64,000 nt of DNA, from the NCBI GenBank assembly GCA_048013815.1, contig CM106586.1, positions 20,894,001-20,958,000 of the forward strand, given 5' to 3'. This DNA comes from Setoptus koraiensis (Eukaryota; Arthropoda). Of the stretch, positions 1-10,390 are shown one piece after another. The position numbers and the translations under genes were made by a program. A model generated the notes under the pieces. It worked only from the letters and a program-made list of their open reading frames with translations. It searched no databases and was not told the origin of the DNA. Within the stretch, counting starts at the first letter, position 1, and the number at the start of each line of letters is the position of its first letter.

Positions 1-1440
1 ACATTCGGCCAACAAAGCCCACAAAGGCACACTGACAAACTCAATAACGTATATTGCAATCCTTGTAAACCTCATATATATGTTTATATGGCGTGTGTGT
101 GTGTGTGCGCGCGCCAACATGATGAGTTTAATTTATCAAAGATAAACAATAAATTCACACAATTATTAACTTGACGCCGCTTGCGTCTAGGCTCTAGTTG
201 GCCCCTGTCACCAGTTGGCTGCTGCTGCCGCTGAGCTGCCAACTACAACGCCAACAAGAAGAATAGTTTTAACTGGGCAAACTTGCCCGAATTGAGCTCC
301 AAAATTGGGTGAGAAGTCAACAAAACCTTCGGGCGCCCATTTGGCCCATTAGCCAGACCCAAACAGTGCGGACAGTTAATAATGCAGCTAGTGTCCGCCA
401 GAATGGAGATGGCACGATGACATGATGGTGACACTAACGGCCTCTCGGTACACTAGCATCGCTAAATTGATGATGTGAATGCATGTCCAAAAGCCAATTG
501 GCGCACCGTCGGCATAGAGAGGCCAAAAAGAAGCGTGCCGGAGCATCGTCGCCAGCACTTTCATACAAAGTGCAAAGAAGTGTGCAAGTTTCGCCAGCAA
601 AATTAATAATCTATATACAAGGCAAATCCCATTGTTGTGGTGGATGTAAAGTGTGGTTATACAATAATGATGACTCCTACTACGCCAGCCAATATACACG
701 CCAATGCACACATATTGTAATAATAATACGTATGGGTGTTGATAACAGCAGTCAGTATTGGTATCAGCTAGTGATATTAATCGTCCAACGCTAGTAATAA
801 TGGTCTCATTTACAGCACACCAAACACTGGCAATAAATTACCTAAAAAGCTCATATTCTATTAGGCAGATTGACTGAGCCCTTTGAGATTTCTCTAGTTA
901 CGTAATGAGAAGGACAGTGCTTGTAGTGTTAGTTGCCCTACTCAACAAAGGCCAAACAGTTTGTTATTGCAAACCGTAGAAGTGATACTAAATATATATA
1001 TATATAATACGCTGTAAATGCTGGTACATTATGTTTTGTGTCTATTGTCTAGGCCACACAATAGAGTGAAATGGATCTCAGTGCCTCAAATAAATAGCCG
1101 TTTGACATTAATAACACCAGATAATTTGTGTATTGTTGGCCAACATCAAACTTTTTCTCTCTCTTGAACTAATCGATTGTTCGACCAAACAATTCTACGG
1201 CATATTCGATAGATTACTTCATCGCCTTCATTCTACGACCGTGAAAGCAAGAAGTGAAGCAATTAGTTTTTTTTATCCTCATCTCTTATCTCTCACTCCA
1301 CTACATCTGATCTGCTCTACTTATTATTATTGCCTGATTAAATCCACGCTTGTTGGTGTGAGTGACTAATGCTGCGCAACTAATTAGTATAATCGGTGTC
1401 TACACAGTTGAAAAGAGAATTAATAATAACAACAATTACC
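1..1440. other. Non-coding left flank
   Basis: No gene is supported here. The stretch is AT-rich and holds a short GT/GC microsatellite near 94-113 and a short TA run near 993-1006. Open frames on both strands around 388-794 overlap each other, lack low-complexity or domain signatures and look like chance. It may be intergenic or belong to an intron or leader of the plus-strand gene starting at 3027, but no splice site ties it to that gene convincingly. Confidence 0.5.
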
Positions 1441-1569
1441 ATGGCTCAAAACGATTAGGGCAGAATCATTCACTTACTAGTAGGTCTGTTTGTGATATAG
1501 GCCGCAAGAATGCACTCGTGACTCTCTACACATGAGTGATTAGGTCCTAATATGCTTGTGAATATTAGG

Positions 1570-2900
1570 CGTGCTAATGGACTGTCCTGCATTCGATACG
1601 TCGCCTTTTTCTAATAGCACTATGAGATTCTACCCGACAACTCTTCAGATATGTGAGATAAATAACCCAGATTATACCATTATTAACATCCGAAAAGTTC
1701 ATTGCATCGTAGGGAGGTTGCGAACGTACTTCTTTAGATTTAGAGAATGGCCTAGCAGATGCACTTCCGTCATTTGAACTTGTTACATTCATAGAGTATC
1801 AAAGAATCAATCAGCACGATGAAAAATATCATAGGTAGCCCTTCGGCTGACCACAACTGCCTACTGCCCGAGCAGTCGTTTTCAATCATCCAAATCCTGT
1901 TGGAATGGTGGATTTTTCGTGTTAATGACTCGTTCAGTGTTCGGCATTCTAACATGGTGGTGACAAAGTATTCACCGTGGTGAGATTCGCGCCTCTATCT
2001 TACGGTGGATATTCGTTGCCGGCACTCTGGTAGCCAATAATTATTGTATATTGGCGACACAGTATCCTCTAAATCACGTATCTCTTTTGAGCAAGTATAT
2101 TTCTCAGATTTTCTCGCAGGAGCAACGCCCTTTTTCATAACATGATTCAGCTGATCTGCCGCTAATAATTGAAGGTCTGGGTCGGAATCTCGACGGGGTT
2201 AAAAGTTTGCAGTTTTTCATCGTACAGAAATGAGAGTCCGGTGTAAATCCTTTGATTGCATTGCTCAGGTCGAGGGGTTTCATTTTGGGCAGCCCGTTAA
2301 GGAGTGTCGTCGGCACTTAACAATCTAGCCTCTCCGACCGTCGGCTACTGACAAGGAAACGTATGTTTTCAGTGACCCGTATTCTGGGTTCGATAGTACT
2401 GTCCGAGAGGTGTAAGAGAAGTGTGATCCCGAGCCCGGAAACTCGAATATTTTTTTATCAAAATTTGTTCTGAAGTGATATAAAGTGAAAAGAAATGGCC
2501 GTGCCAGATTACACATGCTCTTGCCCGAGCTGATCAATCTACAGTGAAACAGCTCTACATTGTTGAGATGTTCTAGGGCGTTTCCAGGACGGATCATTGA
2601 TGTTTCGAGGTCGCTTTCGCAAAACTCTCGCGCAAAAACTCTTTTTTCGCAGAAACCAGGTATTTTCCGGGCCAATCATTTTCGAATATTAATCTAGCTC
2701 GAGAACCTCGACAAAACGTATATCAAAATTTTGAGATCCATTCGTCACAGAAACATGTTTCCTGGCGAGACTGCCCTCCTCTAAAATCTGATTACCGTCA
2801 TGTGTAATATCTCTGAATCTAAGTGATACTTGGGCCTACGATCTCCCGCCTCAGTCAACTGACTGAGGGGATACCAATTTCAGAGCGACAACTTCCTTTC
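1570..2900. other. Unique-sequence tract with short coding-like frames, origin unknown
   Basis: This stretch differs from the rest of the intergenic DNA: it lacks microsatellites and the GGCC/TGGC words common elsewhere. Read on the minus strand it has several short open stretches with balanced amino-acid composition, for example around 2325-2675 and 2104-2316, but no single long frame. That pattern fits an old broken mobile element or a decayed gene. No family is recognised, and the reading could be chance. A similar-looking tract lies at 5101-5500 on the other side of the plus-strand gene. Confidence 0.25.
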
Positions 2901-2934
2901 CTACGAAAGCCAAAAAATATTCATCTGAATCATG

Positions 2935-2991
2935 TTTTTTCATTTTTTTACCTTGATTAGGTTTGGTTTCAGAATCGGCGAGCAAAATGGA
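2935..2991 (+). promoter_or_regulatory. Possible 3' splice acceptors upstream of the Q-rich gene
   Basis: Two acceptor-like signals precede the start codon at 3027. One is a T-rich tract ending in CCTTGATTAG near 2960; the other is GTTTGGTTTCAG near 2973. The frame of the downstream protein stays open back to the TAG in the first signal. An upstream exon could therefore supply a leader, or even extra N-terminal residues. The ATG at 3027 remains the simplest start because the protein begins there with a well-ordered, non-repetitive segment. Confidence 0.25.
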
Positions 2992-3026
2992 GAAAGAAAG
3001 AAAAATGTTGGGGAAAGAGCACAATA

Positions 3027-4178
3027 ATGGCAGAATATGGTCTCTATGGGGCAATGGTCAGGCATTCGTTGCCCCTACCGGAGACAATCTTGAAACAGTC
3101 GGCCTCATCAAGCAATGGAGGTGCCGAGAGTGATACAGAAGGTTCGAGTACCACAGCACCATGGCTATTGGGGATGCACAAGAAAAGCCTGGAAGTCACA
3201 ACGACCACCGGTGACCAAAACCAAAACCAGAGCCATCATCAAAACCAGAACCAAAACCAAACTAAAAACCAGAACCAGAACCAAAATCAAGACCAAAACC
3301 AAGATGTAAATCAGAACCTGAATATGAACCAGAGTCTGAATCAGAACCAAAATAGGCGTCATCATCGCGACATTGGTGGGCAGCATGAACAAATTGCTTC
3401 CGTCAATAATAACAAGGGCAATAAAATATCGATATTTTCCAGTATCAGACGAATGTTATCCACCGAGGAAGATGATCAGTCTAATACTGATTTCAAATCA
3501 TCATCTTCTAATTTAGAATCTTGTCCGATTAGTCACCAATCTGACCAAGCAGCTGCTTATTTATATCCGAATTCATCAACTCAACTAACACAACATCAAC
3601 ACCAAAATCAACACCAGATCCACCAGCAAAACCAACGTCAGCAGCAACACCCACACCCACTCCTACACCAACACCAACACCCACTCCCACACGCACTTCC
3701 ACACGCACACCAGCAACAACTGCAACTACACCTACACCAGAGACAAAGACAGAGACAGCAGCAACAGCAACAGCAGCAGTCTGGCAATATAATGCTTAAT
3801 GAGAAATTGCCAACGAGACCACCCAACCTACAACAGATTATGAATTCTATTTCACGAGATAGTTCACAATTTATGCAACAACACTTTATTCCTGACACTG
3901 ATTTCTTGGCAGCAGCTGCATCTATAAACAACCATCCATGGTTTAATCAATGGATCTCGTATTTTTGCATGATGAAACAACAGCAACCATTTCACTTACA
4001 GCAACAGCAACAACCACAACAACAACAACAATCACAGCAACAACCCGTGGAAAGTCTACATGGTAGTGGCAATAATGTCGCATCTAATTGTCCGGTGGTG
4101 GCTTCCAGTCGGAATCGGCTCACTGGAGCTATATTTGGAGCTTGTGATCCCTCGGTGCGCAGAATACACAGAGAATAA
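3027..4178 (+). CDS. Q/N/H-rich 383-residue protein, family not recognised
   Basis: An uninterrupted frame starts at ATG 3027 in a reasonable context (ATAATGG) and ends in TAA, with an AATAAA 42 nt later, so the 3' end looks genuine. The non-repetitive parts are an N-terminal segment beginning [20 protein letters not shown], a short basic segment around residues 133-145 ([11 protein letters not shown]), a block at about 253-317 containing [10 protein letters not shown], and a C-terminal tail at 341-383. Between them lie an NQ tract (63-109), a mixed H/Q tract (188-251) and a Q run (318-340), all written with mixed codons. No signal peptide or membrane segment is seen. Such composition is common in arthropod nuclear regulators, which is only a guess here. 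The gene is convergent with the minus-strand gene ending at 5707. The N-terminal segment looks like a conserved motif, but I cannot name its family. Confidence 0.75.
   Translation: MAEYGLYGAMVRHSLPLPETILKQSASSSNGGAESDTEGSSTTAPWLLGMHKKSLEVTTTTGDQNQNQSHHQNQNQNQTKNQNQNQNQDQNQDVNQNLNMNQSLNQNQNRRHHRDIGGQHEQIASVNNNKGNKISIFSSIRRMLSTEEDDQSNTDFKSSSSNLESCPISHQSDQAAAYLYPNSSTQLTQHQHQNQHQIHQQNQRQQQHPHPLLHQHQHPLPHALPHAHQQQLQLHLHQRQRQRQQQQQQQQSGNIMLNEKLPTRPPNLQQIMNSISRDSSQFMQQHFIPDTDFLAAAASINNHPWFNQWISYFCMMKQQQPFHLQQQQQPQQQQQSQQQPVESLHGSGNNVASNCPVVASSRNRLTGAIFGACDPSVRRIHRE
3213..3354 (+). repeat. NQ-coding hexamer-like repeat inside the Q-rich gene
   Basis: The CDS contains a degenerate run of about 6 bp (AACCAR) units coding for alternating N and Q at protein residues 63-109. 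Codons vary between units, so the tract has been kept as protein for some time and is not a fresh expansion. On the opposite strand it gives a spurious V/L-rich frame, which should be ignored. Confidence 0.7.
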
Positions 4179-4219
4179 GCAAGTGTTCAATGTTGAAGTG
4201 ACATTTATCGAATCCTGAC

Positions 4220-4225
4220 AATAAA
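4220..4225 (+). terminator. Polyadenylation signal of the Q-rich gene
   Basis: AATAAA lies 42 nt after the TAA stop of the plus-strand gene, followed by T-rich sequence. Position and context fit a normal cleavage and polyadenylation signal. Confidence 0.6.
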
Positions 4226-4676
4226 TCAGATTTGTTTCATCATCATTTAGTTCTTATTGTAGTAGCCTGTTTTATAACCGACCCACTATCATATTGAGTG
4301 TATCGTAATTGAATTAAAACTCTCCACCGCATTCATCGTCCATTAAAGTTGATGATGCTCAGAAGTGAATGCTTCATTGAACATTGGAATGGACGATGAT
4401 CGCTTAATGTGACTCTTGCATAAGATAATAGAACCTCTAATATATGGCATGCTTCACTGCATGCCATCTATGGTTGCGATCACAACAATTGTATGCAACA
4501 AGCGCTAGGGTCCCCGGTCCGTTATCAACCTCAAACCTATTAGTTACATAGCCAGGCAATAGACTGGGGTCGCTTTATCCACTACGGAAGCCAAAATATG
4601 GCGTGCACGGTCGGTTAAAAGATCTCACATGGATCAATCGTTTTGCAAAAGATAGAGTTACATTAAAATGTTATTA
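4226..4676. other. Spacer downstream of the Q-rich gene with two hairpins
   Basis: There is no gene. Two inverted repeats are visible: arms TCATCGTCCATT (4333-4344) and AATGGACGATGA (4388-4399) with a 43-nt loop, and a tight hairpin with 9-bp arms ATGGCATGC/GCATGCCAT and loop TTCACT at 4444-4467. The remainder is AT-rich single-copy-looking DNA leading to the MITE. Confidence 0.5.
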
Positions 4677-5098
4677 AATGTTGCTTTTTGGTAACCAATC
4701 TCGCGCGCACTATTTCAAAAGGCACATTAAATTGTGATGATCTTGCACCAGATGTCTCTGTCTCTCACTCATGTTGAGACACACTCTGTGTTTCCATTTT
4801 GCACCAAAACCACAGTGCATTTTCTCAAATGCACAGTGGAAGCGACGCAAGCACAGATTGTAAAAAAGCAAACATTGCGCCTGCCGTAGCCATGATCACA
4901 CTCATTGCACTCAGCACAGAAAGAGCACAAACTGCATGTTCTGTGCTACTGCACAGGTGGCTCTGTGCTTTCGTCGCTTGATCCTGTCACCCTATAGAGC
5001 CACATGAGTGAGAGACAGAGACATCTGGTGCACGATCATCACAATGTGATGTGCTTTTTGAATTGTGCGCGCGAGATTGGTTACTAAAAAGCAACACT
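4677..5098. mobile_element. Foldback MITE with long terminal inverted repeats
   Basis: Two arms of about 95 bp are near-perfect reverse complements: 4679-4773 (starting TGTTGCTTTTTGGTAACC) and 5003-5096 (ending GGTTACTAAAAAGCAACA). They share inner landmarks such as CAATCTCGCGCGCA and CACCAGATGTCTCTGTCTCT. Weaker inverted similarity continues inward (AAGCGACG near 4839 against CGTCGCTT near 4973). TA, or TTA, sits just outside both ends, consistent with a TA target duplication of a Tc1/mariner-type element. There is no transposase, so it would need one supplied in trans. The few mismatches between arms suggest a fairly young insertion. It sits in the gap between two convergent genes. Confidence 0.85.
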
Positions 5099-5100
5099 TA

Positions 5101-5500
5101 CAAGGTAAGCTAGGTGATCTTTACCCTCGGATTTTCCTCTAATGGGTCTATTCTTATAGATCTCGACGAGCTGAGTCGAACCCGGATAACCGTTTACCCG
5201 GAAAATTAATTGACAACATTTTAGTGTAACTCCATCTTTTGCGAATATGAGTCTGAGGTAATTGTTTGGTATAGACTCTATCATTATGCGCTGCGAAAAG
5301 TTTTGATGCATTCCCATTAGCAAAGGTACATTCTCGCTGAATTTTGAGCGGATGCTTAATTTTCCAGGAAGTTTTTACACCAGAAATTCTCCATTCAATC
5401 GTGTTATGAGTCTATGGCGCGGCTTACAATTGTGAAATCTTTGCCAACAGATTACCTTGGACTCATACTCTTCAAAAAAAAAAAAGTTACCATGGGGATC
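5101..5500 (-). other. Coding-like single-copy tract beside the MITE
   Basis: On the minus strand an open stretch of about 90 codons with balanced composition runs up to the edge of the MITE, where a donor-like GTAAGT coincides with the junction. It looks more like protein-coding sequence than the DNA around it, but no start, family or partner exon is identified. It could be an old broken element, an exon of an unannotated gene, or chance. Confidence 0.25.
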
Positions 5501-5567
5501 GGAAGTTATTCTAGAAAAAAGTTAGACAATCTAAGTTGGGACACCCCGTATTTATCAATAGTTCACT

Positions 5568-5573
5568 TTTATT
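5568..5573 (-). terminator. Second, distal polyadenylation signal of the minus-strand gene
   Basis: TTTATT on the plus strand reads AATAAA on the minus strand, about 135 nt past the stop. It is a possible alternative cleavage signal, weaker in position than the proximal copy at 5659-5664. Confidence 0.35.
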
Positions 5574-5658
5574 TTACCTGCTAGCTCTCAGATAGTTTTT
5601 CTATTCAATATGAGTGTTGCAAAAAACATTATAATAATCATTTCAAACTTATTTTTTT

Positions 5659-5664
5659 TTTATT
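5659..5664 (-). terminator. Proximal polyadenylation signal of the minus-strand gene
   Basis: AATAAA on the minus strand lies 45 nt past the TGA stop at 5707, within a T/A-rich stretch. It supports 5707 as the true end of the coding region. Confidence 0.55.
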
Positions 5665-5706
5665 TTGCTTTGTTTTACGATAGTGCAAGTGAGAATTACA
5701 TTTCAA

Positions 5707-7747
5707 TCACTCCGGACGATTCCATTCATCGAGAAACGAATCAACGGCTCCTGGCTCTCTAAACATGGCCTCTAGCTTCTTTTGTATGGCACCTTTTCTA
5801 AGCTTCTCACCTGTTCTGGCGCAAGCTAATGTTATGGCCGTTTGTACCGTCAATCGGTGTTTTAATACAATTAGAATGGTCTTTGGTACCACTGGCATCT
5901 TGAGGGCCACAGTCGATCTAATAGATGGATCGGCCATCGCTTCTTCTGGGCCCACTCTTCTTCTACTATAACGTCTTGTAGAATATTTGGTCCTTACAGT
6001 CTGATAATGAGGATTATTCAATAAATGAGAGGCTGATGAAGGTGTATGAAGATGCGATGATGATGATGTTGAATTGTGATGATGACTATTATTATTATTA
6101 TTGTTGATATTGTTGCTATGTGATGAGGAGGAATGAACATTATGAATGACTAACGCAGATGATGATTTGGCAATGTTTGTTAAATTTGTTGGACTATTAC
6201 TATTCTGGTTTAGGCTATCTCTCATATTTTGATTGTTATTTTGATGATTGCCACAATTGACGGCACCGGCGGCGGAAGCCAACGCTGCAGCACTGGTCAA
6301 TGATGACAATGAAGACGGCCTAGACGATGAGGCCAGTGCTGAGAGAAATTGAGAAGCGGCCAATATTGCCGCTGGCGAGTTAGCAGCGGCCGCGGCCGCA
6401 GCAGCAGATGAAGAGCGATGATGATGGGAGGATAATCTATGCCCGTTGATACTGCCAGGGGGCGACATTGAGGCCGGCGAATGATTCGAAGACTGGTGAT
6501 TGTGATGCTGGCTATGATGTTGTTGCTGTGGCTGGTGTTGCTGCTGGTGATGGTGGTGATGATGATGAGACATGAGATTGGCAGATGTTATATTGTGGGG
6601 CTGGGGAGATCCAACACGCATTCTAGAGGAGTTGCCACCACCAGAATTAAATGATCCTGATTGATGATTATCATTTGTACTCTTTCGCAGAGAAATATAT
6701 CCTGACCCCGGTGAGGCGTTATGGCTCAAAGATGGCAAATTATTACTAGGACTATGTAGATGGTCATGTAAATTAGTGCTACGTCTTGCAGAATTTAAAT
6801 TTGCGTTTGTCAGATTGCGCTGCTGTTCAGCTTGTAACTTTTCCAGTGCCAATGTAAATCTAGAGTGATGATTACTAGATCCTGATGATGAACCTTGGCC
6901 ACCCACGGAGGTGCCACTGGCTGCCGCAGCTGCGGCTGCAGCCGCCGCGGCTTGTGCAACCAATTGGGAATGATGCGAAAGAGCAGCGGCTCCCAATGGT
7001 CCAGATAATTGAGAAGGCGAGTGACTAGCTGCTCTTCCTGCAACAGATGATGGCATAACTGTTAAATTGTTGTGACTTGCTATACCACTCGTTGGCGTCT
7101 GACGGTTAGATTCTGTGTTATGTATAGATTCAATAGCCATGGTTAGGTGGTTTAGTTGTATGAGTATCTCTTGATTGGAAGTCTCTATTCTATCTAGTTG
7201 TTGTTCCAATGATTCCGAGCGTTCCTCTTGACGTCTAGATCTATCCTCTAATGTATCCAAATTGTCCTGTATACGTCTGAGATAATCAACAAATAGCGAG
7301 CGTAGATCCAACTGTTTTTGCAGACCGCTATCATTGTTGTCATCCTCATCAAGGGCCATTGCGGTCTCCATATTACCACCAACTGTACCACTACCAGGGC
7401 GAGCCGCTCCACCAAGTGTATCCAGCGATATTGGACAATCGCCTACACTACCTACTTGATCCAGGACCATACCAACTACTTCATTTGTTATTTGCTGATT
7501 ATGTGAATTTCGGTGGAAACGATTGCTAGTGGTATGACGATTTTGGAGGTGTTGGTGGTGCTGACGCTGTTGCTGCTGTTGTCTGGTATGATGGTTATGG
7601 TGATGCTGTTGATGGCTATTCCTGTCAGGATTTCGATTGTCAACTTCTTCGTCGTCACGACTTTGGTGTATTAGACTATCGTGATCCTCCTCATCATCAT
7701 CATTTCCATCTTCGCTTTCGCAATATCGACTATCATCATAATAACTA
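5707..7747 (-). CDS. Last exon: coiled-coil, H/S/N-rich protein with compact C-terminal region
   Basis: The exon is open from an acceptor-like AG at 7748-7749 (or 7745-7746) to TGA at 5707. Spliced to the exon at 9477-10390 it completes a protein of about 984 residues in frame. In that numbering it opens with an acidic and H/Q-rich stretch (306-397). A heptad-like coiled coil follows at about 448-517, containing LDTLEDRSRRQEERSESLEQ. Then come A, S, H and N runs and a basic region with YSTRRYSRRRVG. A compact, non-repetitive C-terminal segment (about 905-984) holds ALKMPVVPKTILIVLKHRL and ends FLDEWNRPE. The last segment looks like a folded domain, but I do not recognise it. The acceptor has no pyrimidine tract, so an intervening small exon is possible, as is an independent start at the in-frame ATG at 7470 giving 587 residues. 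The A, H, N and S runs are written with mixed codons, as in a maintained protein. Confidence 0.75.
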
Positions 7748-8790
7748 CTTGGATATTTTTTTTGTTAAATTATATGAATGTGATTTGTCCATTCAGTATC
7801 CAAGGTTAGATCATGTGAAACATTATGTTGACGATCCACCATTTTAAGTTTGCATGTTACAGGATCATTTGAAATGGCGAGATAGAGAACGATATAGAGA
7901 AGTGATTAGTTTCTTATCTAAATCTAGTCGGAGTTGTCGTTTTTTTTTTAGTTAGATGTGCGCCATAAATTTATATCAGTTTAATCCCTAATTAAAGTTC
8001 GCTATATAACTCAAACAAGGGAAGGAATTCTGGCAGCTAGTTAAAGGATGTGAACAAGCTGCTGATGGTGAGACAAAATCAACAAGTGACACACAAGTTG
8101 TGTACAAATTCTTCGTTCTCAGATTATATATGAACAATCTGTTATTGTTGAGAGAAGATAGAATGCAATAAACTTTAGATTATGATGATTTATTATTGGA
8201 TATACTCACTACATACAGACAGTGAATACTTTTCACGATATCTATTCAACTGTAATAATCTCATTGCACCATACAAGATTAACTATTCTCGTGAGAGCTA
8301 AAAGACTAGACGCCAACACCAGAAGATTATCAACATATCAACAACTATCACCACAATTATAAATAGATTTTACGAAGAAATCGTCGACTCGGCGAATCAA
8401 ACAATAAATATTGTTTCGTTTGTTATTTATGATTGATCTCGTGCTTTAGTATCAATTCGCATTCTCTATCATGAGAAAATGTGTTACTGTTGATATTAGT
8501 TGTTGTTTTTGTTAATAATCAGACGAAAGTAGTAGCAGCACTATAAGAAGCACTTTGTGTCTAGAAGCCCTGGTAACAATTAAAAGAATGGTCTTTATAT
8601 CGTTATTGTAGAATATTAACTGCTCTCTAAACAGTAAGAGACTGTGTAATTTGAAACAACATGTGCTTTTTATAAAAATTATCATCATCATCTTCGTCGT
8701 GTTGATGTTATAAAAGGATGAAATTAGATGAGATCAGCATTACAATGCTGCATGATTGGTATCAATTAGAAACATTTCAGTGTGATTATC

Positions 8791-8828
8791 TGCCAGTTAC
8801 TACATTTCACATGAAATGTTAGCACTGG
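8791..8828. repeat. Imperfect intronic hairpin
   Basis: Outer arms GCCAGT/ACTGGC and inner arms ACATTTCA/TGAAATGT enclose an almost loopless stem, with a few mismatches between the two paired blocks. It is too short for a typical pre-miRNA and may be chance. Confidence 0.35.
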
Positions 8829-9214
8829 CAATGATAATAACAAACAACTAAATTAATCATAATAGCAAATAGAAGCTAGAGCCAAAGAAGCTAGAATCTA
8901 GACCTAAGACAAACAGATAAGATTAGTAGTAGGTTGAAACCATCTTTTTACTCTCTCCCTCTCTCTTGACTTCCCTCTTGATTTACAAAAAAAAAATATT
9001 ATTATTGCTATTCTTCCTTCATTTGTATCTCCTATTGATGACGGCGCGCGTTTGTTGACGCTGAAAAGAAACACAAGCCAATCAAACGATGATCAAATAT
9101 TTAGAAACAAGACATTTTTAATCTAGATAATATCTATTTAGATAAGGATTCCTCTTGTATACACATCTTCAATATGTATGTTGAACAAACTTATAGTATC
9201 ATGTATATCATATC

Positions 9215-9217
<3 letters not shown>

Positions 9218-9253
<36 letters not shown>
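9218..9253. repeat. TA microsatellite
   Basis: About 18 uninterrupted TA units lie inside the intron of the minus-strand gene. Confidence 0.9.
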
Positions 9254-9255
<2 letters not shown>

Positions 9256-9476
9256 CTGCTGATACTAGTGAAGATGTCATGATCAATTATGTTAGAGTAG
9301 ATGTATTGCAGATGATGATACAAACCACAATGACATATCGAGGTCGAACTATATATATGTTGGCAACGACAAATCTTAGCTGATTCGAACAAGCGATAGC
9401 TCTTCAATGATCCAGATGAAACGGATAAGAGAGATATTCAAAGTAAAAATCATATTGGAGTGTATGTTATACTTAC

Positions 9477-10390
9477 GGATTAAAAGTTGAGTAGTTTCCG
9501 TTAGTATTTGTATCATTATTGTTGTTGTTCGGGGTTGCATTTGTGGGAGTTGTTGGAGTTGCATTTGAGTTTGAATTTGTATTATATAAATTAAGATCTA
9601 GATTGATATTTTTGTTGTTGTTTATGGAATCTTGATCATTATTATTATCTAAATTATTGTTGTTGATATTGGTAGAGTTGTTGGTGTTGATTAAGTTAGC
9701 CGCTAGATTTTGTTTGTTGTTGCAATTGGCCAATGCCGATGCCTTCAAGTTAAAACTATTACTATTAATCATGCTTGCATCGTTGTTGTTATTATTAGTA
9801 TTATTTAGATTCATATTTGTAATATTGTTGTTGTTGTGATTAATATTAATATTGTTATTATTGATGGTTTTACTAGAGCTGAGATTTAATTTGAGTGAGT
9901 TTTTGCCGTCTGTATTATTATTGTTGTTGGTGGTGATACTGGTGCTGGTGTTGTGATGACGCTGATGCTGTAGGTGGCTTGTTTGATCTTGCATGCATTG
10001 GGACGAGGGAGATCTTGTATGTAAATTAAGATGTTGCTGATTTAATTGTTCGTCTTCTTCCTCGTCGTCATCATCATCGTCTTCATCAATCAATTGGTCT
10101 TGGCGCTGATCACGATTAAACCGATGCCTACTACTACTATTGAGCTGTAGCCGATCAACATGTTGTGTGTGATGCTGACGATCGTCTAATAGTTCGTCGT
10201 CGTCGTCATCGTCGCCGTCATCTTCATCGTCATCGTCGTCAGAATGTTTGGCAAGCGCATACTTGTTGTTGGTGTTGCCGGTGTTGCGTAATTGTTGCAA
10301 TTGTTGATTAAGCATGTGGTCGCTTTCTTCTTGGTCTCTAGCGGCGCCCGTTTGTTCATCTTCCATTCGAACGAGTTGCGACATTGACAT
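9477..10390 (-). CDS. First coding exon: D/E- and N-rich N-terminal part of the minus-strand protein
   Basis: ATG at 10390 (second in-frame ATG at 10384) opens 304 codons plus two bases, ending CC before a GTAAGT donor. The frame would stop within the donor if unspliced, as expected for a true exon end. The N-terminus (MSMSQLVRMEDEQTGA) is followed by two acidic runs (about residues 50-68 and 101-113), a mixed stretch, and a long N-rich tract from about 150 to the end. The same style of acidic and H/Q sequence resumes in the exon at 7747, supporting one gene. Asparagine runs use both AAC and AAT. No domain is recognised. Acidic and N-rich disordered segments are common in nuclear proteins, but localisation is not shown by the sequence. 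Confidence 0.75.

Larger units (their letters stand above)
7748..9476 (-). other. Intron of the minus-strand gene
   Basis: The 5' end is a consensus donor, GTAAGT, at 9476-9471 on the minus strand. The 3' end is an AG next to ATATCCA at 7748. Phase 2 at the donor matches the acceptor, so the join is in frame. The intron is AT-rich and contains a TA microsatellite (9218-9253) and an imperfect hairpin (8791-8828). A better acceptor, TGTTTCTTTTCAG, occurs on the minus strand at about 9061 and also fits the phase, so a small internal exon there is possible. Confidence 0.5.

Noticed and set aside
483-794. 103-codon plus-strand frame near the left end
   Set aside because: It is overlapped by a similar-length minus-strand frame, with no domain, no splice signals and no low-complexity signature like the real genes.
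5165-5205. GGTTCGACTC on the minus strand resembling a tRNA T-arm
   Set aside because: The flanking bases do not form the 5-bp stem, and no anticodon arm, D-arm or acceptor stem can be placed around it.
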